The notes under the pieces were generated by a model that made no database searches, was not told the origin of the DNA, and was given only the letters and a program-made list of their open reading frames with translations. From the NCBI GenBank assembly GCA_002490705.1, contig DKUO01000007.1, forward strand, positions 1 to 49,028: a stretch of 49,028 bases of DNA, given 5' to 3'. The stretch is from Lachnospiraceae bacterium UBA7202 (lineage in GTDB: Bacteria > Bacillota > Clostridia > Lachnospirales > Lachnospiraceae). A program made the translations under genes and the position numbers. Shown one piece after another: positions 33,310 to 41,675 of this stretch. Position 1 is the stretch's first letter. Each line of letters starts with the position of its first letter.

Positions 33310-35520
33310 CTAACGCGCTTTCAGATGGATCAGCTTCCCGAGGAAGTCTCCCCAGAGCGGCGGTATATTAATGCCCGCATAGTGCAGGGTATCTCCCTTA
33401 TACTCGGTCTGCCCGATCTCCGGCCAGTCCGCCGCGTTCTCGATCACATAGGTTTTGTCCGGATCAAGCCCCGGTATGCAGATTCTTCTGCTGTGGAAAT
33501 TAGGCCTGTTCAATACCTGAATATACGTGACAAGCGCCTCGCTCTTGTCCTTCGCCACCACCGCATAGCAGTCATAGAAATGATTCTCGGCATAATGGGC
33601 GATACGGTAGTAATCTCCCTGACGTACCAGATCATTATATTTATGGTACATAGCCACCTGTTCAGGAATCATTTCCCGGTCCTTTTCGGGAATCTTCGTC
33701 ACGTCCAGCTCATAGCCGAAGGTGCCCGCCAAAGCCACGTAGCCTCTGGTCGCAAAAGGCGTCGTCCTGCCGACCGTATGGTTGGGACAGTCAGACACAT
33801 GAGCGCCCATTGTGGAAAGCGGATAAATCATGGCCGTACCCGCCTGAATGGACAGCCGCTCCACGGCGTCCGCGTCGTCAGAGCACCAGATCTGCGGGCT
33901 GTAATAGAGCATACCCGGATCGAACCTTGCGCCGCCGCCGGAACAGTTCTCCAAGAGCAGATTCGGGAAATCCCTTGTCAGACGGTCCTGCATCTCATAG
34001 AGCGCAAGAGTCTGTCTGTGTATCAGCTCACCCTGCCTGTCCGCCGGAAGGCCGTAACTGCCGAAGTCGGAAAGCTGTCTGTTCATATCCCACTTCACAT
34101 ATTCAATATTGGCACTTCGCAGCACAGCCGCTATCCTGTCATAAATACAGTCGCGCACCTCCTTGCGTGTCAAGTCAAGGACATACTGATTTCTGCCAAG
34201 GCTTCCCACCCTGCCGGGAATTTGAATGGCCCAGTCAGGATGTTCCCTGTATAAATCAGAATCAGGAGAAATCATTTCCGGCTCTACCCAGATACCAAAT
34301 TTCATTCCCAGCTTGTTGACCTCGTCCACCAAATATTTCAGACCGCCCTCGATCTTCGACTCATTGACAAACCAGTCGCCCAGACTGGTATTATCGTCGT
34401 TTCTGTAGCCAAACCACCCGTCGTCCATCACTAACATTTCTATCCCCAGCTTGGAAGCCTGCCTTGCAATCTCCAGAAGCTTATTGGTATCAAAGTCAAA
34501 GTAGGTTGCCTCCCAGTTGTTGATGAGAATAGGCCGCTTTTTATCCTTATACACGCCCCGAATCAAATGGTTGCGGTAGAGGTCATGGAAATTTCTTGTC
34601 ATGCCGCCCAGCCCCTGCGCGGAGTACATGCAGATGACCTCCGGCGCCTGAAAGCTGTCGCCCGCCTCTAACTTCCAGCAAAAATCCTCCGGATGAATAC
34701 CCATCATGGCGCGGATGCTGCCAAACTGGCTCTCCTCGATCTGGGCGAGGAAGTTTCCCGAATAGACAAAATTCATGGCATAGACGTCCCCGGTCTCCTC
34801 CGTAGCCTTCGGGCTCTTCCACGCCATAAAGGGATGCTCCTGATGACTCGACTCGCCGCGCACCGATCCCACACTCTGCTTGCCCTTCCTGATCGGATAA
34901 GTAGAAATCGCCCGTTCCCTTGCCCAGGAACCGTGCAGGGTGATCATTTCATAACTATCGTTATCCATATCAATGCAGGCGGACATTACTTTTGTCAGAT
35001 AAACAGCCTCTCCGCCTTTATTGACAATGCGCACACTCCTCGCGATGGCGTCTGTATCTGCAAAGACCGTGTACGACAAAAGAATCTGCAATTGCAGCAC
35101 CGCATCCTCGCAGACGATCTCCAATGTTCTGCATTCGTCCTTCCCTCCAAAGGTCGCCGGCAGTCCCGGCAGCGGTTCCTTCCCGTCATAAATGCGGTGC
35201 GACACATAGGAAAGCGACACGCCTGTATGCCCCGACATCGTGCGCACGGAAAGCGTTCCGTCCCTGTAATCTCCCAGATTATGGCCCGTGTACTCCATCG
35301 GGAACGTGTCCAGAAAAGAAGTTCTGTCCCTGTTGTTCTCCGACGGCACAAAGGGCGGTTCCCCGATCCGCATCAGATAAGCCAGATCATCGTCCGAGAG
35401 TTTTCTGCCATAATAGACATGTCCCAAAAAATTCTCCACATCCACCACGCCGATGCAATAGCTTGTACGGGGCGTATCCAATTTAAAAATCCGGTTCTTT
35501 TCATTGTAGGTAATATTCAT
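33310..35520 (-). CDS. Alpha-galactosidase, glycoside hydrolase family 36
   Basis: A 736-residue GH36 enzyme: N-terminal beta-sandwich, central barrel with EMLVMDDGWFGYRNDD near 360, nucleophile Asp in YVKWDMNRQ near 477, acid/base Asp in IWCSDDAD near 549, and ENCSGGGARFDPG just before it. There is no signal peptide, so it is intracellular and probably hydrolyses imported raffinose-family sugars or melibiose. The frame is open 72 codons further upstream, inside the glycerol kinase gene; the chosen ATG has AAGGA about 10 bases before it and begins MNITYNEKN. It lies 16 bases behind glpK. No alpha-galactoside transporter is adjacent. Confidence 0.94.
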   Translation of the reverse strand: MNITYNEKNRIFKLDTPRTSYCIGVVDVENFLGHVYYGRKLSDDDLAYLMRIGEPPFVPSENNRDRTSFLDTFPMEYTGHNLGDYRDGTLSVRTMSGHTGVSLSYVSHRIYDGKEPLPGLPATFGGKDECRTLEIVCEDAVLQLQILLSYTVFADTDAIARSVRIVNKGGEAVYLTKVMSACIDMDNDSYEMITLHGSWARERAISTYPIRKGKQSVGSVRGESSHQEHPFMAWKSPKATEETGDVYAMNFVYSGNFLAQIEESQFGSIRAMMGIHPEDFCWKLEAGDSFQAPEVICMYSAQGLGGMTRNFHDLYRNHLIRGVYKDKKRPILINNWEATYFDFDTNKLLEIARQASKLGIEMLVMDDGWFGYRNDDNTSLGDWFVNESKIEGGLKYLVDEVNKLGMKFGIWVEPEMISPDSDLYREHPDWAIQIPGRVGSLGRNQYVLDLTRKEVRDCIYDRIAAVLRSANIEYVKWDMNRQLSDFGSYGLPADRQGELIHRQTLALYEMQDRLTRDFPNLLLENCSGGGARFDPGMLYYSPQIWCSDDADAVERLSIQAGTAMIYPLSTMGAHVSDCPNHTVGRTTPFATRGYVALAGTFGYELDVTKIPEKDREMIPEQVAMYHKYNDLVRQGDYYRIAHYAENHFYDCYAVVAKDKSEALVTYIQVLNRPNFHSRRICIPGLDPDKTYVIENAADWPEIGQTEYKGDTLHYAGINIPPLWGDFLGKLIHLKAR

Positions 35521-35536
35521 GGTTTGGATATCCTTT

Positions 35537-37036
35537 CTATTCGTTATCCTCCGCCCACACAAGGGCACATTTGACTGCACGCTTCCATCCTCTGACAAGG
35601 GTTTTTCTCTTTTCCTGTTCCATAGAAACGTCAAACCGTTTTCCCAGCTTCCAGTTTTTGCGGATTTCCTCTTTATCCTTCCAGTAGCCCACCGAAAGTC
35701 CCGCCAGATAGGCAGCTCCCAGAGCCGTGGTTTCAATACAGTCGGGCCGGTGCACCGCCTGTCCTGTGATATCCGCCTGAAACTGCATCAGGAAATCATT
35801 GGCGCTGGCGCCGCCGTCCACCTTAAGCTCACCCAGAGGAATGCCGGCGTCCTCCTCCATTGCCTTTAGCACATCCATCGACTGGTAGGCGATCGACTCA
35901 AGCACCGCCCTCACAAAATGTTCCTTCTGACAGCCTCTCGTAATCCCTACCACAGTACCTCTCGCATAGGGATTCCAATAAGGCGTTCCCATTCCCACGA
36001 AAGCCGGCACCACATAAACGCCATTGGTGTCCTCCACGCGCATAGCGTACTTTTCGGAATGCTGCGCGATCTTCATCATCCGCATTTCATCCCGCATCCA
36101 CTGTACTGCCGCTCCCGCCACAAACACGCTGCCCTCCAGCGCATATTCCGGCTTCAAGGAATCTCCCGCCGCAATGGTAGTCAGAAGCCCGTTCCCGGAA
36201 GCAATCGCATCCCCGCCTGTATTCATCAACAAAAAGCAGCCTGTCCCATAGGTGTTCTTCACCTGTCCCGGCGAAAAGCAGCACTGCCCGAAAAGTGCGG
36301 CCTGCTGGTCGCCCGCTGCGCCCGCTATGGGAACCGCCGCGCCGAAAATACTGCTGTCGCTCATACCGAACACCGTACCCGACGGTTTTACTTCCGGCAG
36401 CATCCGCCGCGGAATCCCCAGCATGGCTAGAAGCTCCTCGTCCCACGTAAGCGTGTGGATATTGTAAAGCATCGTCCGGGAGGCGTTGGTGTAATCGGTC
36501 GCGTGCACAGCCCCCTTCGTCAGATTCCAGATCAGCCAGCTGTCCACTGTGCCAAACAGTAACTCTCCGCGCTCCGCCCGCTCACGCGCGCCTTCCACAT
36601 GATCCAAAATCCAGACAATCTTGCTCCCCGAAAAATAGGCGTCCGGCACAAGTCCTGTCTTGGCCCGTATCCGTTCCGTATAGCCCTGGCTTTTCAGTCC
36701 GTCGATATATTCCGCAGTTCGCCGGCACTGCCACACAATTGCGTTATATATCGGTTCGCCTGTTTCTCTGTCCCACACGATCGTGGTCTCACGCTGGTTC
36801 GTAATGCCGATCCCCGCAAGCTGGGACGCCTCCGCGCCTATGTTCGCCATCGCCTCAATGGCCACGGCAAGCTGGGACGCCCAAATCTCCCTCGGATTAT
36901 GTTCCACCCATCCGGCCTGCGGATAAATCTGGGTAAACTCCTTCTGGGCCATACTGCATATACTGCCTTTTTTATCAAACAGGATACAGCGGGAACTGGT
37001 CGTCCCCTGATCCAGCGCCATAATATATTTCTGCAT
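35537..37036 (-). CDS. glpK: Glycerol kinase
   Basis: A 499-residue FGGY-family kinase with GlpK hallmarks: YIMALDQGTTSSRCILFD at the start, GITNQRETTIVWDRETGEPIYNAIVWQCRRT near 76-106, and a C-terminal ATP-site block ELKVDGGASANDFLMQFQADI near 400-420. It phosphorylates glycerol to glycerol-3-phosphate. GGAGG 5 bases before the ATG supports this start; the frame is open 33 codons further up. No glpF or glpD lies beside it; the partner gene is an alpha-galactosidase. Together they may serve galactosyl-glycerol breakdown, which is inference. Confidence 0.95.
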   Translation of the reverse strand: MQKYIMALDQGTTSSRCILFDKKGSICSMAQKEFTQIYPQAGWVEHNPREIWASQLAVAIEAMANIGAEASQLAGIGITNQRETTIVWDRETGEPIYNAIVWQCRRTAEYIDGLKSQGYTERIRAKTGLVPDAYFSGSKIVWILDHVEGARERAERGELLFGTVDSWLIWNLTKGAVHATDYTNASRTMLYNIHTLTWDEELLAMLGIPRRMLPEVKPSGTVFGMSDSSIFGAAVPIAGAAGDQQAALFGQCCFSPGQVKNTYGTGCFLLMNTGGDAIASGNGLLTTIAAGDSLKPEYALEGSVFVAGAAVQWMRDEMRMMKIAQHSEKYAMRVEDTNGVYVVPAFVGMGTPYWNPYARGTVVGITRGCQKEHFVRAVLESIAYQSMDVLKAMEEDAGIPLGELKVDGGASANDFLMQFQADITGQAVHRPDCIETTALGAAYLAGLSVGYWKDKEEIRKNWKLGKRFDVSMEQEKRKTLVRGWKRAVKCALVWAEDNE

Positions 37037-37219
37037 AACCGCCTCCGCATCTAAGTATATAATATCCGACCGGGATTCGTCTATAGAATAAAAACGAAAA
37101 CATCTCTTATTTGTCTTCCCTATTTTAAAAAACATGCTACAATATTTGAGGTGAGTTTTCCGGCAATCATATAGCAGGCCGCTCCCCAGAAAAATCCCGA
37201 ACAGGAAAAGAGGTACTGT

Positions 37220-38203
37220 ATGAGTATTTCAGTTGTATTACAGCAAATGGTTATCATATTTATTTTAATCGGCATCGGCATGGTTCTTTTCCGGCGCAGA
37301 CTTCTCTCGGAAGAAGGCTCCAAACAGATTTCGGGCCTGATCATCAACGTCACCAATCCGGCGCTTTTAATCTGTTCCGCTCTGGACGACGGGCCAAAGG
37401 CTTCCCTGCGCGAGCTGGGTATCGCTCTCGCCGCCTACGCCGCCGTCTTTGCCATTCTGATCGCCGTTGGTTTTTTACTCCCGTACCTTCTCCGTGTACC
37501 GAAAAACCTTCACTATGCTTATCAGATGCTCACTGTTTTCGGCAACGTAGGCTTTATCGGCATCCCTTTGGCCTCCGCGGTTCTTGGCAGTGAGTCCTTG
37601 ATTTTTGTGTCGATTTTTAACCTGCTCTTTAACCTTCTGATCTACACCCTCGGTATCTCCCTGCTGCAAAGGGCAGTCCGCGAACAGATGAAGGAGGGCG
37701 CAGCGGTTTCCGCAAAACAACCAGACAAGACGCTGACACAGATCTCCTCCGGCCGCCTGCAAAAGCTGGTAAACGCCGGTACGATTTCCGCCGCTGTTAC
37801 GATTATTTTTTATCTGGGCAATTTCCACGTGCCTGTCATTATCTCCTCCGCCCTCTCCTACACCGGGCGCGCCACCACCCTGTTATCCATGCTGGTGCTT
37901 GGCGTTTCCGTAGCGCAGATGGCGCCCGGAGAAATTTTTTCCCATCCGAAGCTCTACCTCTTTACCCTGCTTCGTCAGATCCTTGTGCCCATCGGCTGCA
38001 TACTTTTGATGCGCAGCCTGATTGACAACAAGCTGATTCTGAACACAATGCTTTTGATGGCCGCCGTTCCTGCCGCCAATATGCCCCTTATGCTCGCCAA
38101 GCAGATGGATATGGAAACCGAGGCGATCTCCCAGGGCATTATCCTGACCACCGTCTTGAGTCTGGTGACGGTGCCCATGGTATGCCTGTTCCTGATTCCC
38201 TGA
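37220..38203 (+). CDS. AEC family transporter (auxin efflux carrier-like permease)
   Basis: A 327-residue membrane protein with two five-helix halves around a hydrophilic centre (about 155-190). Typical AEC features: start helix with QQMVIIFILIGIGMVLFRR, ITNPALLICSAL-like segment near 50-60 (NVTNPALLICSA), a FGNVGFIGIPLASA helix near 115-128, and PAANMPLMLAKQ near 282-293. Members export or import small carboxylates or other metabolites; the substrate is unknown. It is divergent from glpK across 183 bases, with a TACAAT -10-like box at about 37137-37142. No terminator is apparent after it. Confidence 0.88.
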   Translation: MSISVVLQQMVIIFILIGIGMVLFRRRLLSEEGSKQISGLIINVTNPALLICSALDDGPKASLRELGIALAAYAAVFAILIAVGFLLPYLLRVPKNLHYAYQMLTVFGNVGFIGIPLASAVLGSESLIFVSIFNLLFNLLIYTLGISLLQRAVREQMKEGAAVSAKQPDKTLTQISSGRLQKLVNAGTISAAVTIIFYLGNFHVPVIISSALSYTGRATTLLSMLVLGVSVAQMAPGEIFSHPKLYLFTLLRQILVPIGCILLMRSLIDNKLILNTMLLMAAVPAANMPLMLAKQMDMETEAISQGIILTTVLSLVTVPMVCLFLIP

Positions 38204-38318
38204 CAAAATCGCGCCCTCTTTCCAGACCTCGCCGCGGGAATGACAAAAGCCTCTCTTTCGTGCACAATTCTACAATTACCGACATAAAATAGAGTAAAAT
38301 CACATAGGATAGTCAGTT

Positions 38319-39224
38319 ATGTATTATTTATTTTTTGCTCTACTTCTTGTCGCCCTTCTCGGCTGTATTTTCTTTCACTGCCACCGCAAAAAAATTATCT
38401 GTAAGGTAAGCCATATGGACTGCTGTGCCAAATGTGCTCTCTTAGACGAATTGGTATATCCCTTCGGCTATCGGTTTCACTGTGACTGCGGATTTTTTTC
38501 TTCTACCGTGGACGCTCCGCAGAAAGCCGCCGGATACACCTGGCTCTACGATTATATGGCGCCCCGTTTCCAGATGGTTTTTGACGCTCTCCCGGTCTAT
38601 TTCAATTACCGGGGCAGAACCTGGCTGATTGAATTCTGGAAGGGCCAGTATGGCATCAATACCGGCGCGGAAATCGGCATATACCATGCGGATACCATAA
38701 TCCCGGAAGCAGATTATAAAAAGACTCTGTTCTCCTGCGCAGAGAGGGATGAAATGCTTGACTGCACCTTCCGGCTGTGCAATCGCGAAAACGACTGTGT
38801 CAGCAATGCCGGACGCCACTGGTGGCTCACTGCCTTTCTGGTGGGATGCTTCTCAAAACCCGCGAATCTGTCTATGGAATCCTGCATCCGTTTCCCCAAC
38901 CGGGAAATGCTCTGTGCTTTTGTGGAGGGATTAAAGCGGGCAGGCTGCGGACAGGACGGCATTTCGGTAAACGGCTTAAGCGTCTGCTTTTGTTTCTGTG
39001 AATGTCCCGAACATTTTGGGCCGGTCACGCGCTTCCTGCGCTGCTTCTCCCAGTGGAAAAACAAACTGTTCTGTAAACTTTATCTGTGGGTTACCAGGCC
39101 CTTTGTCTGCACCGAGGATCGGATTCTGTACCTCTATTTTTACCTTCCCGTCGCATTCCGGCGGCTTCTGCGCCTGCGCCGTTTCAAAAAGCACGGCCAT
39201 AGGCCGCACTGTAAGGAGCGTTGA
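38319..39224 (+). CDS. DUF4474 domain protein with N-terminal membrane anchor
   Basis: A 301-residue protein: one membrane helix (2-20), a cysteine-rich stretch (MDCCAKC near 33-39, HCDCG near 54-58) and a DUF4474 domain with AGYTWLYDYMAPRFQMVFDALPVYFNYRGRTWLIEFWKGQYGINTGAEIGIYHAD. The domain is found in Clostridia and its function is unknown; the aromatic-rich core and conserved Glu/Lys suggest ligand binding or catalysis, unproven. The four clustered Cys before the domain could hold a metal. It is followed after 2 bases by a metallophosphoesterase gene, so they likely form a two-gene operon. Confidence 0.7.
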   Translation: MYYLFFALLLVALLGCIFFHCHRKKIICKVSHMDCCAKCALLDELVYPFGYRFHCDCGFFSSTVDAPQKAAGYTWLYDYMAPRFQMVFDALPVYFNYRGRTWLIEFWKGQYGINTGAEIGIYHADTIIPEADYKKTLFSCAERDEMLDCTFRLCNRENDCVSNAGRHWWLTAFLVGCFSKPANLSMESCIRFPNREMLCAFVEGLKRAGCGQDGISVNGLSVCFCFCECPEHFGPVTRFLRCFSQWKNKLFCKLYLWVTRPFVCTEDRILYLYFYLPVAFRRLLRLRRFKKHGHRPHCKER

Positions 39225-39226
39225 AC

Positions 39227-40078
39227 ATGGGTGCCGATGCGCGTCTTAACCGCGCCTTTCTAAACGCACCCATGCTTCCCCTCACCAGCCGCTCCCGCTA
39301 TGTCCTCATGAGCGACTGCCACAGGGGTGTTGGCAATTCCTCCGATAATTTCCTGAAAAACCAGCACTTGTATTTCGCCGCCTTAGAGCACTATTACCGG
39401 CAGGGATTTACCTATATTGAACTGGGAGACGGCGACGAGCTGTGGGAAAACAGAAACATCAAAAATATCATGGATATCCACAGCAACGTTTTCTGGCTTT
39501 TTCAACAATTTGATCAGGAAAACCGGCTGTATCTGATTTACGGCAACCATGATATCGTAAAAAGAAAGAAGAGGCTTAAGCCTCTTCTTTCTCCCCTCTG
39601 TTTTCATGAGGGAATCATTCTCACCACCGGCACTTTGCCAAACAATGCACCCCGCGTTTCCCTCTACCTGACCCACGGGCACCAAGCCAGTCTGCTCAAT
39701 TCCACACTCTGGCCCCTCTCCCGCTTCCTTGTCCGGTATGTCTGGAATCCATTGGAAAATTTAGGCGTGCTGGACCCCACCAGCGCCGCAAAAAACTACC
39801 GCGTAAAAAATAAATGCGAAACCCGCCTGAACCGTTGGGCGGAAGAAAACCGCCGCACTCTGGTCACCGGTCACACGCACCGGCCCATTCTTCCCGCCGA
39901 GCCGTCACGCTACTATAACACGGGAAGCTGTGTCCATCCCCGCTGCATCACCTGCATTGAAATTGAACAGTTTTCCATGACTTTAGTCAAATGGTGTATG
40001 AATGCCAGAGCCGACAGCACCCTCTACGTGGCCAGGGAAGTTATTTCCGGCCCTGTTCCTCTACGATCTGCACCTTAA
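39227..40078 (+). CDS. Metallophosphoesterase (calcineurin-like)
   Basis: A 283-residue phosphoesterase with the family motifs: DCH in LMSDCHRGVG, GDGDE in YIELGDGDELWENRN, GNHD in YLIYGNHDIV, and the C-terminal LTHGH and VTGHTHRPI histidines that complete the two-metal site. The substrate is unknown. A TTG 6 bases earlier gives a longer frame, but AAGGAG is 8 bases before the ATG and too close to the TTG. A perfect 30-bp palindrome lies in the coding sequence just after GNHD (39563-39592). The last 38 bases overlap the convergent pyk gene. Confidence 0.88.
   Translation: MGADARLNRAFLNAPMLPLTSRSRYVLMSDCHRGVGNSSDNFLKNQHLYFAALEHYYRQGFTYIELGDGDELWENRNIKNIMDIHSNVFWLFQQFDQENRLYLIYGNHDIVKRKKRLKPLLSPLCFHEGIILTTGTLPNNAPRVSLYLTHGHQASLLNSTLWPLSRFLVRYVWNPLENLGVLDPTSAAKNYRVKNKCETRLNRWAEENRRTLVTGHTHRPILPAEPSRYYNTGSCVHPRCITCIEIEQFSMTLVKWCMNARADSTLYVAREVISGPVPLRSAP
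39563..39592. repeat. 30-bp perfect palindrome inside the metallophosphoesterase gene
   Basis: Centred between 39577 and 39578 on GAGGCTTAAGCCTC and perfectly symmetrical for 15 bases each way. It encodes the RKKRLKPLLS segment following the GNHD motif. It would form a long hairpin in RNA or a cruciform in DNA. Confidence 0.85.
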
Positions 40079-41474
40079 TCATATTGGTTGTGCCGGAAAT
40101 GCCAATCGGTATCCCAGAGGTGATAACTGTCAGATCTCCTTTCTTTAACAGTCCTTTCTTCGCAGCCGCCGCAATGGCCTTGTCAAAAAGCACATAGACG
40201 TCCTTCTCTTCTTTAATCAAAAGCGGCGTCACGCCCCAGCTCAAGGCAAGCTGCCGGCAGACTTTTTCTGTGGTGGTACAGCTTATGATATCGCTCATAG
40301 GGCGGTAACGAGATATCATTCTCGCCGATCTGCCCGACTTAGTGACTGTCACAATGGCTTTGGCGTTTAAATCGAGGGCTGTCGTGCATGTGGCATGGCA
40401 AATGGCATCCGTGATATCCGGAGTAGCCTCCCGCTCCAACAGGAAAAACCGTTTGCGGTAATCCACATCCCGTTCGGTGCGCTCTGCAATCCTGACCATC
40501 GTCTTCACCGCCTCCACAGGATACGCCCCCGCCGCCGTCTCCCCCGAAAGCATAATCGCGCTGGTGCCGTCGTAAACTGCGTTGGCGACGTCGGTGGTCT
40601 CCGCCCGTGTGGGTCTTGGGTTTTTGATCATAGATTCCAGCATCTGCGTGGCCGTGATCACCTGCTTGCCAGCGCGATACACCTTTTTGATAATCTCCTT
40701 CTGAATCACGGGCACATCCTCATAAGGAATTTCCACGCCCATATCGCCTCTGGCTACCATGACGCCGTCGGACGCCTCTATGATATCGTCAATATTCGTC
40801 ACGCCCTGCGCATTCTCAATCTTTGCAATAATTTTAATATCTTCGCCGCCATTTTTCTCCAACAGCTTTTTGAGCTGTAAAATATCCTCTTTCTTTTGCA
40901 CAAAGGAAGCGGCAATAAAATCGACGTCCTGCTCAATGCCGAAGAGAATATCCTCCCTGTCCTTCTCACTGATATAGGGCATGGAAAGATCCACGTCCGG
41001 CACGTTGACGCCCTTGTGGTTGGAAACCGTTCCGCCGTTTATGACGCGGCACACAATATTGGTCTTATCCACCTTTTCAACCTTCATCTCAATCAGGCCG
41101 TCGTCAATGAGCACCCGCATCCCCTCTTCCAGATCTTCATAAAGTCTGTTGTAGGTCACGCTCACAATCTCCTTTGTGCCCTCCACCTCATCGGCGGTCA
41201 GCGTAAAAAGCTGTCCCTCCTCCAAGACAACCTTTCCCTCTTTAAAATTCTTCACACGAACCTCCGGCCCCTTGGTATCCAGAAGAATCGCCACCGGCCT
41301 TCCCACTTCCCTGCGAAGTTTTTTCACCACATCCATTCTCCTCTTGTGGTCTTCGTAAGTCCCGTGGGAGAAGTTGCACCGTGCCACGTCCATGCCCTCC
41401 TCCATCATCTGCCGCAGCACTTCCTCATGATCCGTAGCCGGCCCTAACGTACAAACTATTTTTGTTTTCCGCAT
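40041..41474 (-). CDS. pyk: Pyruvate kinase
   Basis: A 477-residue pyruvate kinase: RKTKIVCTLGPA start, CNFSHGTYEDHK near 33-44, LLDTKGPEVR near 65-74, KIENAQGV near 218-225, ARGDMGVEIPYEDVP near 240-254, and the signature TATQMLESMIKNPRPTRAE near 275-293. It makes pyruvate and ATP from phosphoenolpyruvate. The length fits the standard enzyme; the extra C-terminal domain of Bacillus Pyk is absent. Of two consecutive ATG codons the second has better spacing (5 bases) from GGAGG. Its 3' end overlaps the metallophosphoesterase gene by 38 bases, tail to tail. Confidence 0.97.
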   Translation of the reverse strand: MRKTKIVCTLGPATDHEEVLRQMMEEGMDVARCNFSHGTYEDHKRRMDVVKKLRREVGRPVAILLDTKGPEVRVKNFKEGKVVLEEGQLFTLTADEVEGTKEIVSVTYNRLYEDLEEGMRVLIDDGLIEMKVEKVDKTNIVCRVINGGTVSNHKGVNVPDVDLSMPYISEKDREDILFGIEQDVDFIAASFVQKKEDILQLKKLLEKNGGEDIKIIAKIENAQGVTNIDDIIEASDGVMVARGDMGVEIPYEDVPVIQKEIIKKVYRAGKQVITATQMLESMIKNPRPTRAETTDVANAVYDGTSAIMLSGETAAGAYPVEAVKTMVRIAERTERDVDYRKRFFLLEREATPDITDAICHATCTTALDLNAKAIVTVTKSGRSARMISRYRPMSDIISCTTTEKVCRQLALSWGVTPLLIKEEKDVYVLFDKAIAAAAKKGLLKKGDLTVITSGIPIGISGTTNMIKVQIVEEQGRK

Positions 41475-41612
41475 CATTGCCTCCCTTTTTTAATCGTCTT
41501 TTCTCTATTCTACCCATTAGTTTATCATATTCCTTCCTAAAAGAAATACCCGTTATCAAAGAAAATATTCTGGTCATTCACAATCAAACAGGATAGACCA
41601 AAAACGGATATA

Positions 41613-41645
41613 AAAAGAGACAGACTCCTACGGCCTGCCTCTTTT
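41613..41645 (-). terminator. Terminator of the galactoside operon
   Basis: A 13-bp stem (41633-41645 with 41613-41625), perfect when two G-U wobbles are allowed, 7-base loop, ending in T-rich sequence on the minus strand. It lies 30 bases after the beta-galactosidase stop. Confidence 0.8.
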
Positions 41646-41675
41646 CTTTTTACTTTTCTGTTTTCCGATACGAAT

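Noticed and set aside
33301..34254. A 317-codon open frame opposite the alpha-galactosidase gene
   Set aside because: It lies over the catalytic half of a certain GH36 gene and has no domain signature.
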